NCBI GenBank assembly: GCA_949317995.1
Contig: OX439042.1
Location: 20,997,174 to 21,061,173 of the forward strand
Reading direction: 5' to 3'
Source of the DNA: Acholoe squamosa
Lineage: Eukaryota > Annelida > Polychaeta > Phyllodocida > Polynoidae
DNA length: 64,000 nucleotides
Shown: piece by piece, positions 22,116 to 31,283 of the stretch
How the letters are laid out: every line of letters starts with the position of its first letter
Numbering within the stretch: position 1 is the first letter of the stretch
Notes under the pieces: generated by a model
Seen by the model: the letters and a program-made list of their open reading frames with translations, nothing else
Database searches by the model: none
Told to the model about the DNA's origin: nothing
Made by a program: the position numbers and the translations under genes

Positions 22116-22560
22116 CACACTCACACACTCACACACTCACACACTCACACACTCACACACGTCCATCCTATCCATCCTCACACACCCTTACACCCATCTA
22201 CCCTCACACCTATCCCTCCTCACACACCCTCACACCTATCCATCCTCACACACCCGCACACCTATCCATCCTCACACAACCTCACACCTATTCATCCTCA
22301 CACACCCTTATACCTATCCCACACACCCTCATGCCTATCCATCCTGTCACACCCATCTATCCTCACATACCCTCATACCCAACCATGTTCTTACCCCCCC
22401 CCCCCCCCCACAGCATTATTACACTTATAGCCCTCCACCCATACAGCTACCCACATGTCCCTCCACCCCACGCCCAATCTCAAACCTATCCACCCTCATA
22501 GACATCATTCTATCCTCCCACCCTTATAGCCGCCACAATATTCCTCCACTTGGACACCCA
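21690..22560. repeat. CA-rich degenerate satellite around CATCCTCACACACCCTCACAC units
   Basis: A degenerate unit of about 25 bp (variants of CCATCCTCACACACCCTCAC) is repeated on both sides of a pure core. The core, 22,020-22,160, consists of (CA)n, then (CACG)n, then CACACT repeats. Alternating purine-pyrimidine tracts of this kind are prone to Z-DNA. Long ORFs in both strands here are composition artefacts. Confidence 0.85.
21815..21988. mobile_element. 174-bp MITE inserted in the CA-rich satellite
   Basis: GGGCAGATCCAGGGGGG at the left end is matched by the complement of CCCCTTCTGGATTTGCCC at the right end, with further GC-rich inverted pairing inside. It interrupts the CA-rich array, with the array on both sides. 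No coding capacity; the target duplication cannot be read because the flanks are repetitive. Confidence 0.6.
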
Positions 22561-22707
22561 TAGTCACACTCATAGTCACTCATCAACCAACCCTAACACC
22601 CCGGCCTCACACCCCTATATACCCCACACACCACTGCAATAGCCCAACCCTATCCATCCCTAATCTCCCAAACGGGGATCCTGTGCCTAATCGGACCGTC
22701 CAGTTTA

Positions 22708-22713
22708 CCCAAC
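22708..22713 (+). repeat. Left 6-bp target-site duplication CCCAAC
   Basis: CCCAAC directly abuts the first base of the left terminal inverted repeat. The identical hexamer abuts the other end at 33,887-33,892. Confidence 0.75.
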
Positions 22714-23150
22714 AGTAGTATATAGGGGCAAACTCAGTGCATAGGAACAGCTACTGAAATCGATTTGACCTACTTACGAACCAGAAGTGATCTTTTGACC
22801 CCAACTTTGCACATGCGCACAGATAGGTTGAATTCAAAATGGCAGACAGCGTAACGTTTGATTTACATTGTCAACGACTTTGCGCATGCACAGAGATAGG
22901 CTAAATCCAAAATTGCTGACAGATGATAGGGAGCGTTTATTACTAACAACAGCGGGGTGGGTAGGTAGGTAGGGTAGGTAGGTTTATATAAACTGTGCGC
23001 GTGTTAGATACATGCGCATGTTAAATACATGCATGTGTGCGGCCTTCCCCCACAAAATACTTAAGGGGTGCCGCCAACCCCATAGCATACCCTACCCTAC
23101 CCTACCTTACCTTACCCTACTATACTTTTACCTAACCTATTCTATCCAGT
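22714..23150 (+). repeat. Left terminal inverted repeat
   Basis: It matches the reverse complement of 33,462-33,886 from the first base. It contains two copies of an ACTTTGC(A/G)CATGC-type segment followed by GATAGG, then CAGCGGGGTGGG, GTAGG repeats, a TTTATATAAA-like box, CCCCCACAAAATACTTAAGG and CCTACC repeats. The left arm has roughly 30-40 extra bases with ATACATGC motifs near 23,005-23,040. Confidence 0.75.
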
Positions 23151-24522
23151 AACCAACATGTTTTTTTGTCCCCCTACATTATAACATTTTCCCACCGTAA
23201 CATTACAAAAATAAATGACACTATCAACATGTTCCAATTAACCTTTTACATGCTGCACCCTACTATAGCATGCATACCCTTATCATGAAATTTCCCCCTA
23301 CCACCACCACAACCACCACCACCGTGCACCCATTGCTGCTCACTGGTTCGTGGATTAATAACAAACAATTTATGTAGGGTAGGGTATGGGGTGAGGGACA
23401 CCCCAGTAACGATGCATGCAATGACTGACACCGCCTATTAATAGGGACAACATGGAGAATAAAAAAAGGTTAATATAGACGTAATACACTCAAGCATGAA
23501 CAGTTAGATGTCAAATGCAGAAATCGCTTGACAAGATTTCCCTTATTTTAGCAAAAATGTTACAAAAAATTTACAAATTTACCTAAATGTTACAAAAATT
23601 CTACTTTTTACTCACAAGATTTCACCCTAAAACACAGTTTTAACCTATGTATTTTCTTTCACATCCATCCTTTGGTTGTTGTGTCCTATATGTGACATTG
23701 TGTTACACTTTTTGGATGATTATACCGTGTTCCTGGTAAAGTAGGTGTATAAATAATTATTAATCCTAATGTGAGTGAGCAGTGTAGAAGCCTACAGATT
23801 TAACTTTTGCTAAATTTTTGAAGGAATTTTCACCAATGTACAGTGAAGTAGTTTAAAAAGTAGATGTGCACAAATAAACTTCCAAAGTGTTGTATGTTGT
23901 ATCCTTGATGTTAAATCCTGGATTAAGTACAAGGTAGTAGTAGATACAGTATATGGACGGTCAGAGAGCTTGTGGTGTAGAGTGGAGAGTCAGTAATGAG
24001 AAGAGCTCGGTGTGTAGAGTGGAGAGTCAGTGTGAGAAGAGCTTCCAGGAAATGACACGCTTTGATTAAATGCAGGCTCGGTCATGTGGTAAACAAAACC
24101 CACGTGACTGGTCATGCCACAAAGAATGTGTATAGTGGAGCATTACTAGGATCACCAAGAGATTTGATTGCATTCAGTGTGTGGAAGTGTGGGTAGTTGA
24201 GACGACCACAGGAAGGCACCACTAGGTAGTCTGATATCTTCAACCTGCTGAGGAGCTTTGAATTAAGTGGGAATTAGTAGAGAGTGGGAGAAAAGAATTA
24301 AAGGTTATATCTAAACGACCTTTGGTGAAATGGACACCAGAACATGTTAACCTTGAATGAAAAAATCTCTATAAAATCCTGGTGCCAACGATCTAAGTGA
24401 CAGCACAGTCGATAAGTAACCAGCAGATTGAGACATTGAGATAAAAATATTATATGTTAATGCTGATTCTAATAGTAAAGAGGTAATAACTATCCTGAAA
24501 GGGGTTAGCTGTATATGTGAGC
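23151..24522. other. Non-coding left interior of the TIR element
   Basis: No ORF of note. 23,170-23,217 (CCTACATTATAACATTTTCC...) resembles, in direct orientation, 33,419-33,465 just inside the other TIR. A tandem duplication of GTGTAGAGTGGAGAGTCAGT lies at about 23,975-24,040. A TGGTGCCAACGATC string near 24,380 resembles a retroviral primer-binding region, but there is no LTR to support this. Confidence 0.45.
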
Positions 24523-24804
24523 ATGGAAGTCAGACACAAGTATAGGAGGACCAAAGCCTCCAATGGCACCAGATGGCTATGGGGGAAATTCAGAACCATC
24601 ACATGCATCATATGGTTTCTGCTGTGGCCGTGTCCTAGTAGGACAGCAGACATGGGTTTTGATATTAAGGATATGATTGCTTTAGGGGTAGTAATGAAGC
24701 CAGGGAGAATTATGAGTATAGCAGATTCGGATCATGTGTCCCAAGAGTTTGTATTAGAACTAAACCAAAAATGTTGTCCCCCCACAAAGTGCCAGCATGT
24801 ATAA
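24523..24804 (+). CDS. N-terminal fragment of a secreted or type I membrane glycoprotein-like protein (envelope/F-like)
   Basis: From the ATG at 24,523 the frame runs 93 codons. A basic N-terminus is followed by a hydrophobic, Trp/Leu-rich segment at about residues 27-42, ending in a plausible signal-peptidase site (PSRTA). A polar ectodomain-like stretch ending in a CCPPTKC cluster follows. Downstream DNA up to the Penelope-like insertion, and again beyond it, continues to resemble an ectodomain in shifting frames, and a membrane anchor appears at 32.5 kb. The overall plan (signal peptide, ectodomain, single C-terminal anchor, basic tail) fits the errantivirus Env/baculovirus F family of entry proteins. 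The sequence match is only impressionistic, and any type I membrane protein could look like this. As it stands the gene is broken. Confidence 0.4.
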   Translation: MEVRHKYRRTKASNGTRWLWGKFRTITCIIWFLLWPCPSRTADMGFDIKDMIALGVVMKPGRIMSIADSDHVSQEFVLELNQKCCPPTKCQHV

Positions 24805-25476
24805 TGAATGCATATGAATAATTAACGCCGTAACTAAGCAATTTAATACTTTAGTTGTATACCCCAGCCGGGATATGCGAGATGATAAAACTTAATGAAG
24901 AATGATTGGACCTGGCTAACCAGGAAATGATAAGGGTACGGCAGACAATCTTGCATGACACACTAGAGTTGATACCGGTCAAAAACAAGACTATTAGATC
25001 AGAGAGAGCGGGAATTCCAGTAAGTAATGTGTTCTCAGAATTCAGATGTAGAGGAAGTTGGAGAAAAAAATTAACATCATGAAGGGGACACAGAGGAAAA
25101 TTTATAAAATGCTGAGAGAGCTCGCCACAAAGGGGGATGAAAATTTCAGCAAAGTGCAGATTGAGTGGGATAAAGCCCTACAACAACAGTATTGTTCACA
25201 GCACAGGCGGAAATATTAAAATTTCAGGGGTTTCTAAAAGACTGTATCAATCAGAACACTGACGCCTTATTCAACATGTCTATCTTTCAGTCACATATCA
25301 ATGGCGTGTTAAGAACCAAACTGGATATGCCCTCCACTTTTTACTTTTACTTTTTCCTTTTTCACTTTTTTTACTTTTTTTTTTCATGAACAAGATACAA
25401 AGAACAGCTAAACTGGTCAGGGAAATAAGAGAAGCTATTAAACACAAAATTTCACCAAGACTTATCTCACCAAAAG
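24805..25476 (+). pseudogene. Degraded ectodomain portion of the envelope-like gene, left of the Penelope-like insertion
   Basis: The plus strand has coding-like stretches in more than one frame, with stops and frameshifts between them. The last stretch ends in a basic, helix-prone segment (TAKLVREIREAIKHKIS) directly at the insertion point. A low-complexity T-rich tract at 25,335-25,385 (ACTTTTT repeats) interrupts it. No intact reading frame exists. That it belongs to the same gene is inferred from strand, position and the anchor-bearing remainder further right. Confidence 0.4.
25461..25476 (+). repeat. Left target-site duplication of the Penelope-like element
   Basis: CTTATCTCACCAAAAG here and CTTATCCACCAAAAG at 30,698-30,712 differ by one base and flank the element exactly. 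PLE target duplications are known to vary in length at about this size. Confidence 0.75.
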
Positions 25477-25491
25477 ATTTTTTTTTTTTTT

Positions 25492-25536
25492 TTTGTGGGT
25501 TATGACCTGTCCGCATCGTGCGGACAGGTCATAACC
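25492..25536. repeat. 21-bp-arm perfect palindrome at the PLE 5' end
   Basis: GTGGGTTATGACCTGTCCGCA, three bases (TCG), then its exact complement. The right arm is the beginning of the first terminal repeat and the left arm is its inverted extension after a T tract. Inverted 5' tails of this kind are known from PLE insertions. Confidence 0.75.
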
Positions 25537-25728
25537 CACCTAGCCCTTGTTGAAAAGATCTATTATTTCACCAGTGAGCTGACCGTTAAAGTGCACCATT
25601 ACATCTTTCAACCATTGTACGCATCGTGCGGACAGGTCATAACCCACCTAGCCCTTGTCGAAAAGATCTATTATTTCACCAGTGAGCTGACCGTTAAAGT
25701 GCACCATTACATCTTTCAACCATTGTAC
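25513..25728 (+). repeat. Two tandem 108-bp terminal repeats (pLTR) of the PLE
   Basis: Units 25,513-25,620 and 25,621-25,728 both begin GCATCGTGCGGACAGGTCAT and end ACCATTGTAC, differing at about one position. The first 47 bp recur at 30,651-30,697, at the 3' end. PLEs are known to insert as partial tandems, which gives this pattern. Confidence 0.85.
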
Positions 25729-25766
25729 AACCTTTGTACATCACTCACCACTAACCCTTGGCGAAG

Positions 25767-27026
25767 ATGGCGAGTAAATCCCCCGAAAAACCGAAAGAAA
25801 ACCCGGACGACGCAGCGTCGACTTCAAACGGCGCGCCAGCGAACGGCAGCATGGCGAACCAACCAACGCCCGCAGTAAGTAGTTTTTTGTTCTCTCGATC
25901 TCAAAATCGAGAAAATTTAGTGTCATCAAAGTCTATCAATGATGGCAATACACCTTTTATGTCTCCAGTTAATAGTCAGACAGATCTATTTATCAGTCAG
26001 TCCATTAATCTGGAGGGCGTCTCACAGAGCGCTACGCACATCCGCTCAGACATGAGGCCGCCCAGGAGTAACGCTAGTCAGCCAATTGTTATAAGTTCGG
26101 GCCATGAATCCCAACCTAACAAACGTAAAAAGACAGATATATCATCTCCAGATATCTCTACTGCTGAATTACTGGGAGTGGATAATGCTGACAACCTGAA
26201 AGAAATTCACAATTTCCTTCAGGAAATCAACACAAATCCAAACCTAGCGACTAATGTTTACAACCTCATAAAAGTTGCAATGAATTCCAATACCGGTAAC
26301 AATGACACTTTGTCATCTAATATCGTTACAGAAACCTTGAAAGTGGCAACTGATGGAATAAAACGCTCTGTTTCTTTCCATCAGGATACCAATCAAGAAA
26401 AACCCAGCGCTCCCAAACCGGTCTCTACGAGAATCGAACTCTCCAAGGCTGAAGAAGAGACATGGATGCTTGCTAAATCCCATAGTATCCGAGGCCACAA
26501 AGCACACCAACGCGCCATGTGGCTGGAGGAACTCGAGGGTGACCAACTCATCACAGGCTGGGCTTTAGGAAATGAAGATTTACCGATGTATGTATCTTCC
26601 AGTGAGAGAGCCATGGACGCTCTAGCTCGCTCACGCCGAGCAAGTTGTTTTACTCACCAGAAAGCCGTAGCAGAGGCTCTTCATGCCGATGCTGAGCAAG
26701 AGATTGATGAAGGCAATAAGCACTCCAGAAACCTCTCCAATATGGTGAGCTCATCTCAGAAAATGGAAAAAATCAAGGAGAAAACCGACCGCTTCCTTAT
26801 GACAGAAAGCAGGAAGTTGGCTACCAAGATGGCTTCCACCCGCCTGAGACTGAACAACACAAAACAACCCCTGTCAGTCTTTAAAGACATCACTACTCAT
26901 TATAATAGTTGTAGGAAGGTTGTGGGCTCTAAGGACGAAGACAGTGATGAGACTACTGAAACTCTCACCGCTGCCGACTTCCCACCCATCACTGCCCCAG
27001 AGCAACGTGAAAAACAAGAACAATAA
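25767..27026 (+). CDS. PLE ORF1 protein, function unknown
   Basis: It starts at the ATG 25,767 (an in-frame TTG lies three codons upstream) and runs 419 codons. The N-terminus is Ser/Pro/Asn-rich and disordered-looking. Residues about 220-340 are helix-prone and charged (EEETWMLAKSHSIRGHKAHQ and ASCFTHQKAVAEALHADA), suggesting a structured core. I do not recognise a domain. Its stop at 27,024-27,026 falls in an A-rich run (GAAAAACAAGAACAATAAC). The +1 frame continues with a Lys/Gln-rich tail to 27,360, so this copy has probably lost a base there. Position and strand make it the ORF1 of the PLE, possibly an RNA-binding partner of the RT. Confidence 0.6.
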   Translation: MASKSPEKPKENPDDAASTSNGAPANGSMANQPTPAVSSFLFSRSQNRENLVSSKSINDGNTPFMSPVNSQTDLFISQSINLEGVSQSATHIRSDMRPPRSNASQPIVISSGHESQPNKRKKTDISSPDISTAELLGVDNADNLKEIHNFLQEINTNPNLATNVYNLIKVAMNSNTGNNDTLSSNIVTETLKVATDGIKRSVSFHQDTNQEKPSAPKPVSTRIELSKAEEETWMLAKSHSIRGHKAHQRAMWLEELEGDQLITGWALGNEDLPMYVSSSERAMDALARSRRASCFTHQKAVAEALHADAEQEIDEGNKHSRNLSNMVSSSQKMEKIKEKTDRFLMTESRKLATKMASTRLRLNNTKQPLSVFKDITTHYNSCRKVVGSKDEDSDETTETLTAADFPPITAPEQREKQEQ

Positions 27027-27360
27027 CAAAAAGTACCCTTCTGATCAAGGTAAAAAGAGGGCCCGCTCAGCGTCCACCAACACTGAAGTTAGGAAAAAGA
27101 AGACGGCCCCACCCACCAATGAGTCTAAACCCAAAGGTGGAAATAAGCAAAAGCAACAACCCCAGAAGAAACAGCCTAAACAGGCTTTTCCCAAACCCTC
27201 AACCTCAACAGAGACCTCGTCCCCGTCGAGCAACGAGGGTTGGCAACCTTCAAAAGCGTCCAAAAAGGCGTTGAAGAAGAATCTGAACACCAAACTCACC
27301 CCAGAACAAACCATGACCTTGATGAAGTCCCTAGAGTACATCAAGTCACTGAATCTCTGA
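26990..27360 (+). CDS. Basic C-terminal continuation of PLE ORF1 in the +1 frame
   Basis: The +1 frame past the end of ORF1 encodes about 110 residues very rich in Lys, Gln and Pro (KKRARSASTNTEVRKKKTAP, GGNKQKQQPQKKQPKQ), ending NLNTKLTPEQTMTLMKSLEY and a stop at 27,360. The composition fits a nucleic-acid-binding tail. It most likely was one protein with ORF1 and is now separated by a frameshift at about 26,995-27,020. A programmed +1 shift cannot be excluded. Confidence 0.5.
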
Positions 27361-27413
27361 AGACTTTTGCCCTTGTTAAACCGTCACATCTTGACAGTAA
27401 TTCTACACAAGTT

Positions 27414-30020
27414 ATGTCCTTTGACTTTGACACTGTTACCCTTGTTCAAACTAACCATACAAATGACACTTTGGCCCTGGAGCCTACAAATGTTACAGTT
27501 ATCACAAATTTGAACAATTCTAGCAATAATCAAAACATCTACGAAGACCTGAACTTCGATAAATGTAAGAATGATTCAGTATATTTGGAACATACTTTCA
27601 AAAATAAAATAATCATTCCTTTTGTTGACCCGCCCTCGTCATTAGTCAATCTTTCAAATTATGACCTATCTCCTACTGAACTTTCTGTTCTAGAGAGAGG
27701 ACTAAATTTCTGTCCCACCCCTGGAGAACCGCACTCGGGCGATCTCCGGAGGGAAATTGATAGATTTCACAGGAATCTCAGAATCAAATCCTTTTTTGAT
27801 CCAGATAGAGCTAGACCTGAGAAAAAAGCACAAGCCAACAGTACCACTAATGACCCAGTATCTGATACCCATGTTATTAGTAATGACCAGTCTATCAATG
27901 ACCCTCAACCCCCCAGTGGTTCATATGAACCCTGTCTGGAGAGAACCTTAACTGATACGGAAAAGATTCTCTCCAGTTCAAAGGTTATAAAGAATGACCG
28001 AAGTTGGAAGCCTCCTTTAGGCCCTACAACTCTGGAAACCTTTATTAACACCAACGAGGCTGACCTCAATAAAGTCATATCTAGGGCTCCGAGAGTCCGA
28101 AATTTGACTCTAGATGAAAAGAACTCTCTACGAGAACTATCTAGAAATCATTCCATTGTAGTAAAAAAAGCGGACAAAGGCGGCTCCATTGTCATCATGA
28201 ACCGCAATGATTACGTCATGGAAGGACAGCGACAACTGAAGGACGGTAAGTTCTATAAAGAAACTACTGTTGATTTAACCAAAGACCATTGTCACAAAAT
28301 TAATTTCAGTGTCAACTTACTAAGAAGAAAGGGAGAAATCAGCGAGCAACTTGAACGGAAACTCCTCACTAGTAAACCGAGAACACCCTGTTTGTATCTT
28401 CTACCGAAGATACACAAAGGTAAGTACCCACCGCCTGGAAGACCAATTGTCTCTGCAAATGGTTCTCCAATGGAAAAAATATCAGCCTTTGTTGATGCCT
28501 ATTTGAAACCGATGGTTCCAAAAATAAGATCCTACCTCAGAGATACCAGACACTTGCTTCTTATATTTAAGAAACTGGGACAAATACCAAGTGGATCTCG
28601 GATTGGCACTTTGGATGTAACCTCGTTATATACCAATATTCCAAACCGTGAAGGCCACATGGCAGTAGGTAGATTTCTTATCAAACACAGGAGGGTGAAT
28701 CCAAATGAACCCTCCAATGAAAGCCTATGCCATCTATTATGGCAAGTGCTAACCATGAATAATTTCAAATTTAATGGTAAACATTACCTACAAATCGCTG
28801 GCACAGCCATGGGCACTAGAGTTGCCCCAACCTATGCCAACATATTCATGGGGGACTTTGAAGAAAAACACGTCTATACGTATCGACTACAACCTTTTTT
28901 GTGGCTTCGATTCATAGATGATGTATTCTTCATCTGGACCCATGGAGAAAACGAGTATGAGAAATTTCTACACCATCTGAACACGGTCCATCAGACAATA
29001 AAGTTCACTGGTGAAATTTCTGATAAGTCTATAAACTTCCTTGATACCACAGTGACTCTCACTGCGGGAAACATAGAAACAGACTTATATGTGAAACCAA
29101 CAGACTCCAACAACTACCTCAGGTATGATTCCTCACACCCCAGACACTGTGTAAGGGGCATACCGTACGGACAGTTTCTACGGATACGGAGAATCTGCTC
29201 TAAAGACGAGAACTTCATACGCCATAGTATAATGAAGGGCCGTCACTTCATACGACGCGGGTACGACCCCTGCTTCATACTATCTGCCTTCCTAAGAGCT
29301 TGGGCTACAACAAGGGAATCTCTCCTTGTAGACAAGCCCAAACCTCAGAAAGACCAAACACCCCATATATTGGTGACTACTTACTCACCAGGCAGTGACT
29401 GCCTAAGTAAGATTGTACAAACCAACTGGGATCTCCTAGTGAAATCGTACCACACAAGGAACATTCACAAAAAGGGCTTCATGACTGTTCATAAGAGACC
29501 CAAAAACATTGGAGACCATGTAGTAAGAGCTAGACTCCCCAAACTCCCTGATGAGAACAGGATTCCTAGGGTAAATACCTGCAAAACTAAAGGTTGTGGG
29601 TACTGTACCAGAATGAACTACAGTGGCAAGATCACGTGCCCCACTACTGGTCGCACGTACTCAGCCAAGAACAATGTTTGCTGTAAAAGTTCCAATTTGA
29701 TCTACAGCCTTTCCTGCAAGCGGTGTGGGAAAATGTATGTGGGTCAAACAAAGGGACCGTTGATGGATCGTATCCGCACACATTACAGAAACATACGGAA
29801 TAATGTTGTAACAAGCATTGTTGGATCTCATTTCAACACTAATTTCCATAAACAGCTAGATGATGTGGAGTTAACCATAGTTGACTTCATACATGCTCAC
29901 CCTGATAGTGACAAAGCTGGCTACCTACGGAACCTAGTTGAATTCAATTGGATTCAAAGGCTCCATTCCAATGCACCTCAAGGGTTGAATATAGCAGATG
30001 CCCCCTTTGGAGCTGGCTAA
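27414..30020 (+). CDS. PLE reverse transcriptase with C-terminal GIY-YIG endonuclease
   Basis: This is an 868-codon ORF from the ATG at 27,414; the frame is open to 27,240 without an ATG. The N-terminal 200 residues are unassigned. The RT shows KKADKGGSIVIMNRNDY, LYLLPKIHKG with GRPIVS, motif A TLDVTSLYTNIP (Asp at about residue 401), motif B AGTAMGTRVAPTYANIFMG and the catalytic FIDD (Asp 502 and 503). FLDTTVTL and the PLE-typical GIPYGQFLRIRRICS follow. A Cys cluster (CKTKGCGYC from about residue 723) precedes the GIY-YIG nuclease: IYSLSCKRCGKMYVGQT (about 763-779), then DRIRTHYRNI and GSHFN. GIY-YIG makes the target nick and RT copies the RNA. No stop interrupts it, so the enzyme could be intact. 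The RT order and the GIY-YIG fusion are diagnostic of endonuclease-positive Penelope-like elements. Confidence 0.93.
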   Translation: MSFDFDTVTLVQTNHTNDTLALEPTNVTVITNLNNSSNNQNIYEDLNFDKCKNDSVYLEHTFKNKIIIPFVDPPSSLVNLSNYDLSPTELSVLERGLNFCPTPGEPHSGDLRREIDRFHRNLRIKSFFDPDRARPEKKAQANSTTNDPVSDTHVISNDQSINDPQPPSGSYEPCLERTLTDTEKILSSSKVIKNDRSWKPPLGPTTLETFINTNEADLNKVISRAPRVRNLTLDEKNSLRELSRNHSIVVKKADKGGSIVIMNRNDYVMEGQRQLKDGKFYKETTVDLTKDHCHKINFSVNLLRRKGEISEQLERKLLTSKPRTPCLYLLPKIHKGKYPPPGRPIVSANGSPMEKISAFVDAYLKPMVPKIRSYLRDTRHLLLIFKKLGQIPSGSRIGTLDVTSLYTNIPNREGHMAVGRFLIKHRRVNPNEPSNESLCHLLWQVLTMNNFKFNGKHYLQIAGTAMGTRVAPTYANIFMGDFEEKHVYTYRLQPFLWLRFIDDVFFIWTHGENEYEKFLHHLNTVHQTIKFTGEISDKSINFLDTTVTLTAGNIETDLYVKPTDSNNYLRYDSSHPRHCVRGIPYGQFLRIRRICSKDENFIRHSIMKGRHFIRRGYDPCFILSAFLRAWATTRESLLVDKPKPQKDQTPHILVTTYSPGSDCLSKIVQTNWDLLVKSYHTRNIHKKGFMTVHKRPKNIGDHVVRARLPKLPDENRIPRVNTCKTKGCGYCTRMNYSGKITCPTTGRTYSAKNNVCCKSSNLIYSLSCKRCGKMYVGQTKGPLMDRIRTHYRNIRNNVVTSIVGSHFNTNFHKQLDDVELTIVDFIHAHPDSDKAGYLRNLVEFNWIQRLHSNAPQGLNIADAPFGAG

Positions 30021-30650
30021 ATAGAGGTTAAGAGGAATTCTGGGAGAGTCCACTGTTTGGACAAACCCCACTTGAGCCCAAAATAGCCTCGCATCCTTGG
30101 GATGCCCGACCTAGCCACGTCAAAAAAAAAATTTTAAATAAATCATCGGGCACCCCGAGTTGGCTAAAAGGTTTATAAATATACTCGTTCTTTCACTTTT
30201 GAAAGTCAGTATAAGAACACCTAAGTGGAGAGTCCTGTTTAACTTTTCCATGCCTGTTTGATATTTCTACCAAATATTATAGTAATTGACAGTAAAACTC
30301 TAATTTTATTGTCATTGGACCCGCAACCATAGTTACGGTGACCGAGTGAGGTTGCCAAGAAACTTTTTTCTCAACAACACCACAATAACACCAAATTCCT
30401 GTGAATTTGGGACCACTGGCAACATTTGCCACTATTTTGCACAATCAGATGCCTGATGAGTCCCCACTGGACGAAACTACTCTTTTTAGTGGAAATCCTG
30501 ATATTTTTACTAAGTTGCCATAACATCTATTAGATGTTGGCAACTGTTGTCAAGCTCACCTAGGTGATGATGACATCAGTGGCTGTTGCATGGCAATGGT
30601 GTTCTGAATGATGTCACAGGGTTTAACCCCAACCGTCATTTGGAGTGGTA
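30021..30650 (+). other. PLE 3' untranslated region
   Basis: Non-coding DNA between the RT stop and the terminal-repeat fragment. It contains GGATGCCCGA/TCGGGCACCC pairing around an A-rich tract near 30,100-30,160, an AATAAA in that tract, and the hammerhead-like motif listed separately. Confidence 0.6.
30444..30502 (+). ncRNA. Hammerhead-ribozyme-like motif in the PLE 3' UTR
   Basis: The conserved core is present in order: CTGATGA (30,453-30,459), stem II GTCC/GGAC with loop CCACT (30,460-30,472) and GAAA (30,473-30,476). A 5-bp stem III (CTACT/AGTGG, 30,477-30,492) follows, and a distal stem I (ATCAG at 30,444-30,448 with CTGAT at 30,498-30,502). PLEs are known to encode hammerhead ribozymes, which supports the call. 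The region after stem III reads AAATC rather than placing an NUH triplet directly at the junction, and stem I next to the core pairs poorly. This copy may therefore be inactive or may fold differently from my model. Confidence 0.55.
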
Positions 30651-30697
30651 GCATCGTGCGGACAGGTCATAACCCACCTAGCCCTTGTCGAAAAGAT
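30651..30697 (+). repeat. 3' fragment of the PLE terminal repeat
   Basis: This 47-bp stretch matches the first 47 bases of the 108-bp tandem unit at 25,513 and 25,621 and stops at the target duplication. The truncated tandem copy marks the 3' end of the PLE. Confidence 0.8.
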
Positions 30698-30712
30698 CTT
30701 ATCCACCAAAAG
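30698..30712 (+). repeat. Right target-site duplication of the Penelope-like element
   Basis: CTTATCCACCAAAAG; see the left copy at 25,461-25,476, which has one extra T. Confidence 0.75.
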
Positions 30713-31283
30713 CATTCAAAAGGTGGTGGAACAAGCAGCCCTAAGAATTACCACAAACACTCAGTGAACTTTATAGAGCCAGATTACTATTACGAGAATG
30801 TCGTAGTTACATGCTACCAGGAATAGAGGAAAAACATATTTAAAAGTGAATATCCCAGTGATGAATGGTGAACACATTTTCAGTGTATATCAGGTGGTGA
30901 CCCAGTACCAATTAGAATTAAGGGCAAACAGGTGGATGGCACCATGTTAGCGGGATTACCAAACGAAATTGCTATATCCAGGTCAGGGACATATTACATT
31001 GCCACACCAGTGGTCACATGGTCAGGCTACATTGGAAAAACAGTAGCAATTTTGTCCAAATGTGCCCTACATGTGAAAAGTGAGCAAAAAATCGTGTAAA
31101 GCTGCACTCATCAGGGATGATCTGTCAGCTATCCAGACACTATGTGACATACAATAAGGGTACGTCCCATTTTTCCGTCAATGGCAATGGGAGATAACAA
31201 GGTGTTAATCACAGGACCAGAAGTAGAGGGTCAATTCCAGTATAACCCTGTGGGTCGCAACCCCCACAAATCATCACCATCCA
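30713..31283 (+). pseudogene. Degraded ectodomain portion of the envelope-like gene, right of the PLE
   Basis: Coding-like stretches continue on the plus strand in at least two frames, with several stops. Short pieces carry features expected of an Env/F-type ectodomain: a short hydrophobic strand ending in Ile-Pro-Val followed by Tyr/Val-rich residues (near 30,850-30,900), then a segment with spaced Ser-Gly-Thr-Tyr-Tyr and a Cys (near 30,985-31,060). The similarity is to the family's general pattern and needs a profile search. The copy is clearly non-functional. It is cut at 31,284 by another insertion. Confidence 0.35.

Larger units (their letters stand above)
25477..30697 (+). mobile_element. 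Penelope-like retroelement (PLE) with GIY-YIG endonuclease, nearly complete
   Basis: The 5.2-kb unit begins with an A/T run and an inverted tail, followed by two tandem 108-bp terminal repeats (pLTR-like). It then carries ORF1, an RT-GIY-YIG ORF, a 3' UTR with a hammerhead-like motif and a 47-bp fragment of the terminal repeat. It is flanked by a 15-16-bp target duplication. This arrangement, with partial tandem copies and an inverted 5' tail, is characteristic of endonuclease-positive PLEs. One frameshift affects the end of ORF1; the RT ORF is intact. It sits inside the envelope-like gene of the larger TIR element and therefore inserted after that element. Confidence 0.85.

Noticed and set aside
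21787-22563. Overlapping ORFs of 90-180 codons on both strands
   Set aside because: They consist of Cys-Val, Arg-Ala or His-Thr repeats read from the CA/CACG microsatellite and satellite; a composition artefact.
27240-27413. Start of the RT ORF at 27,240
   Set aside because: That codon is TTG; the first in-frame ATG is at 27,414, and upstream residues overlap the end of ORF1's tail.
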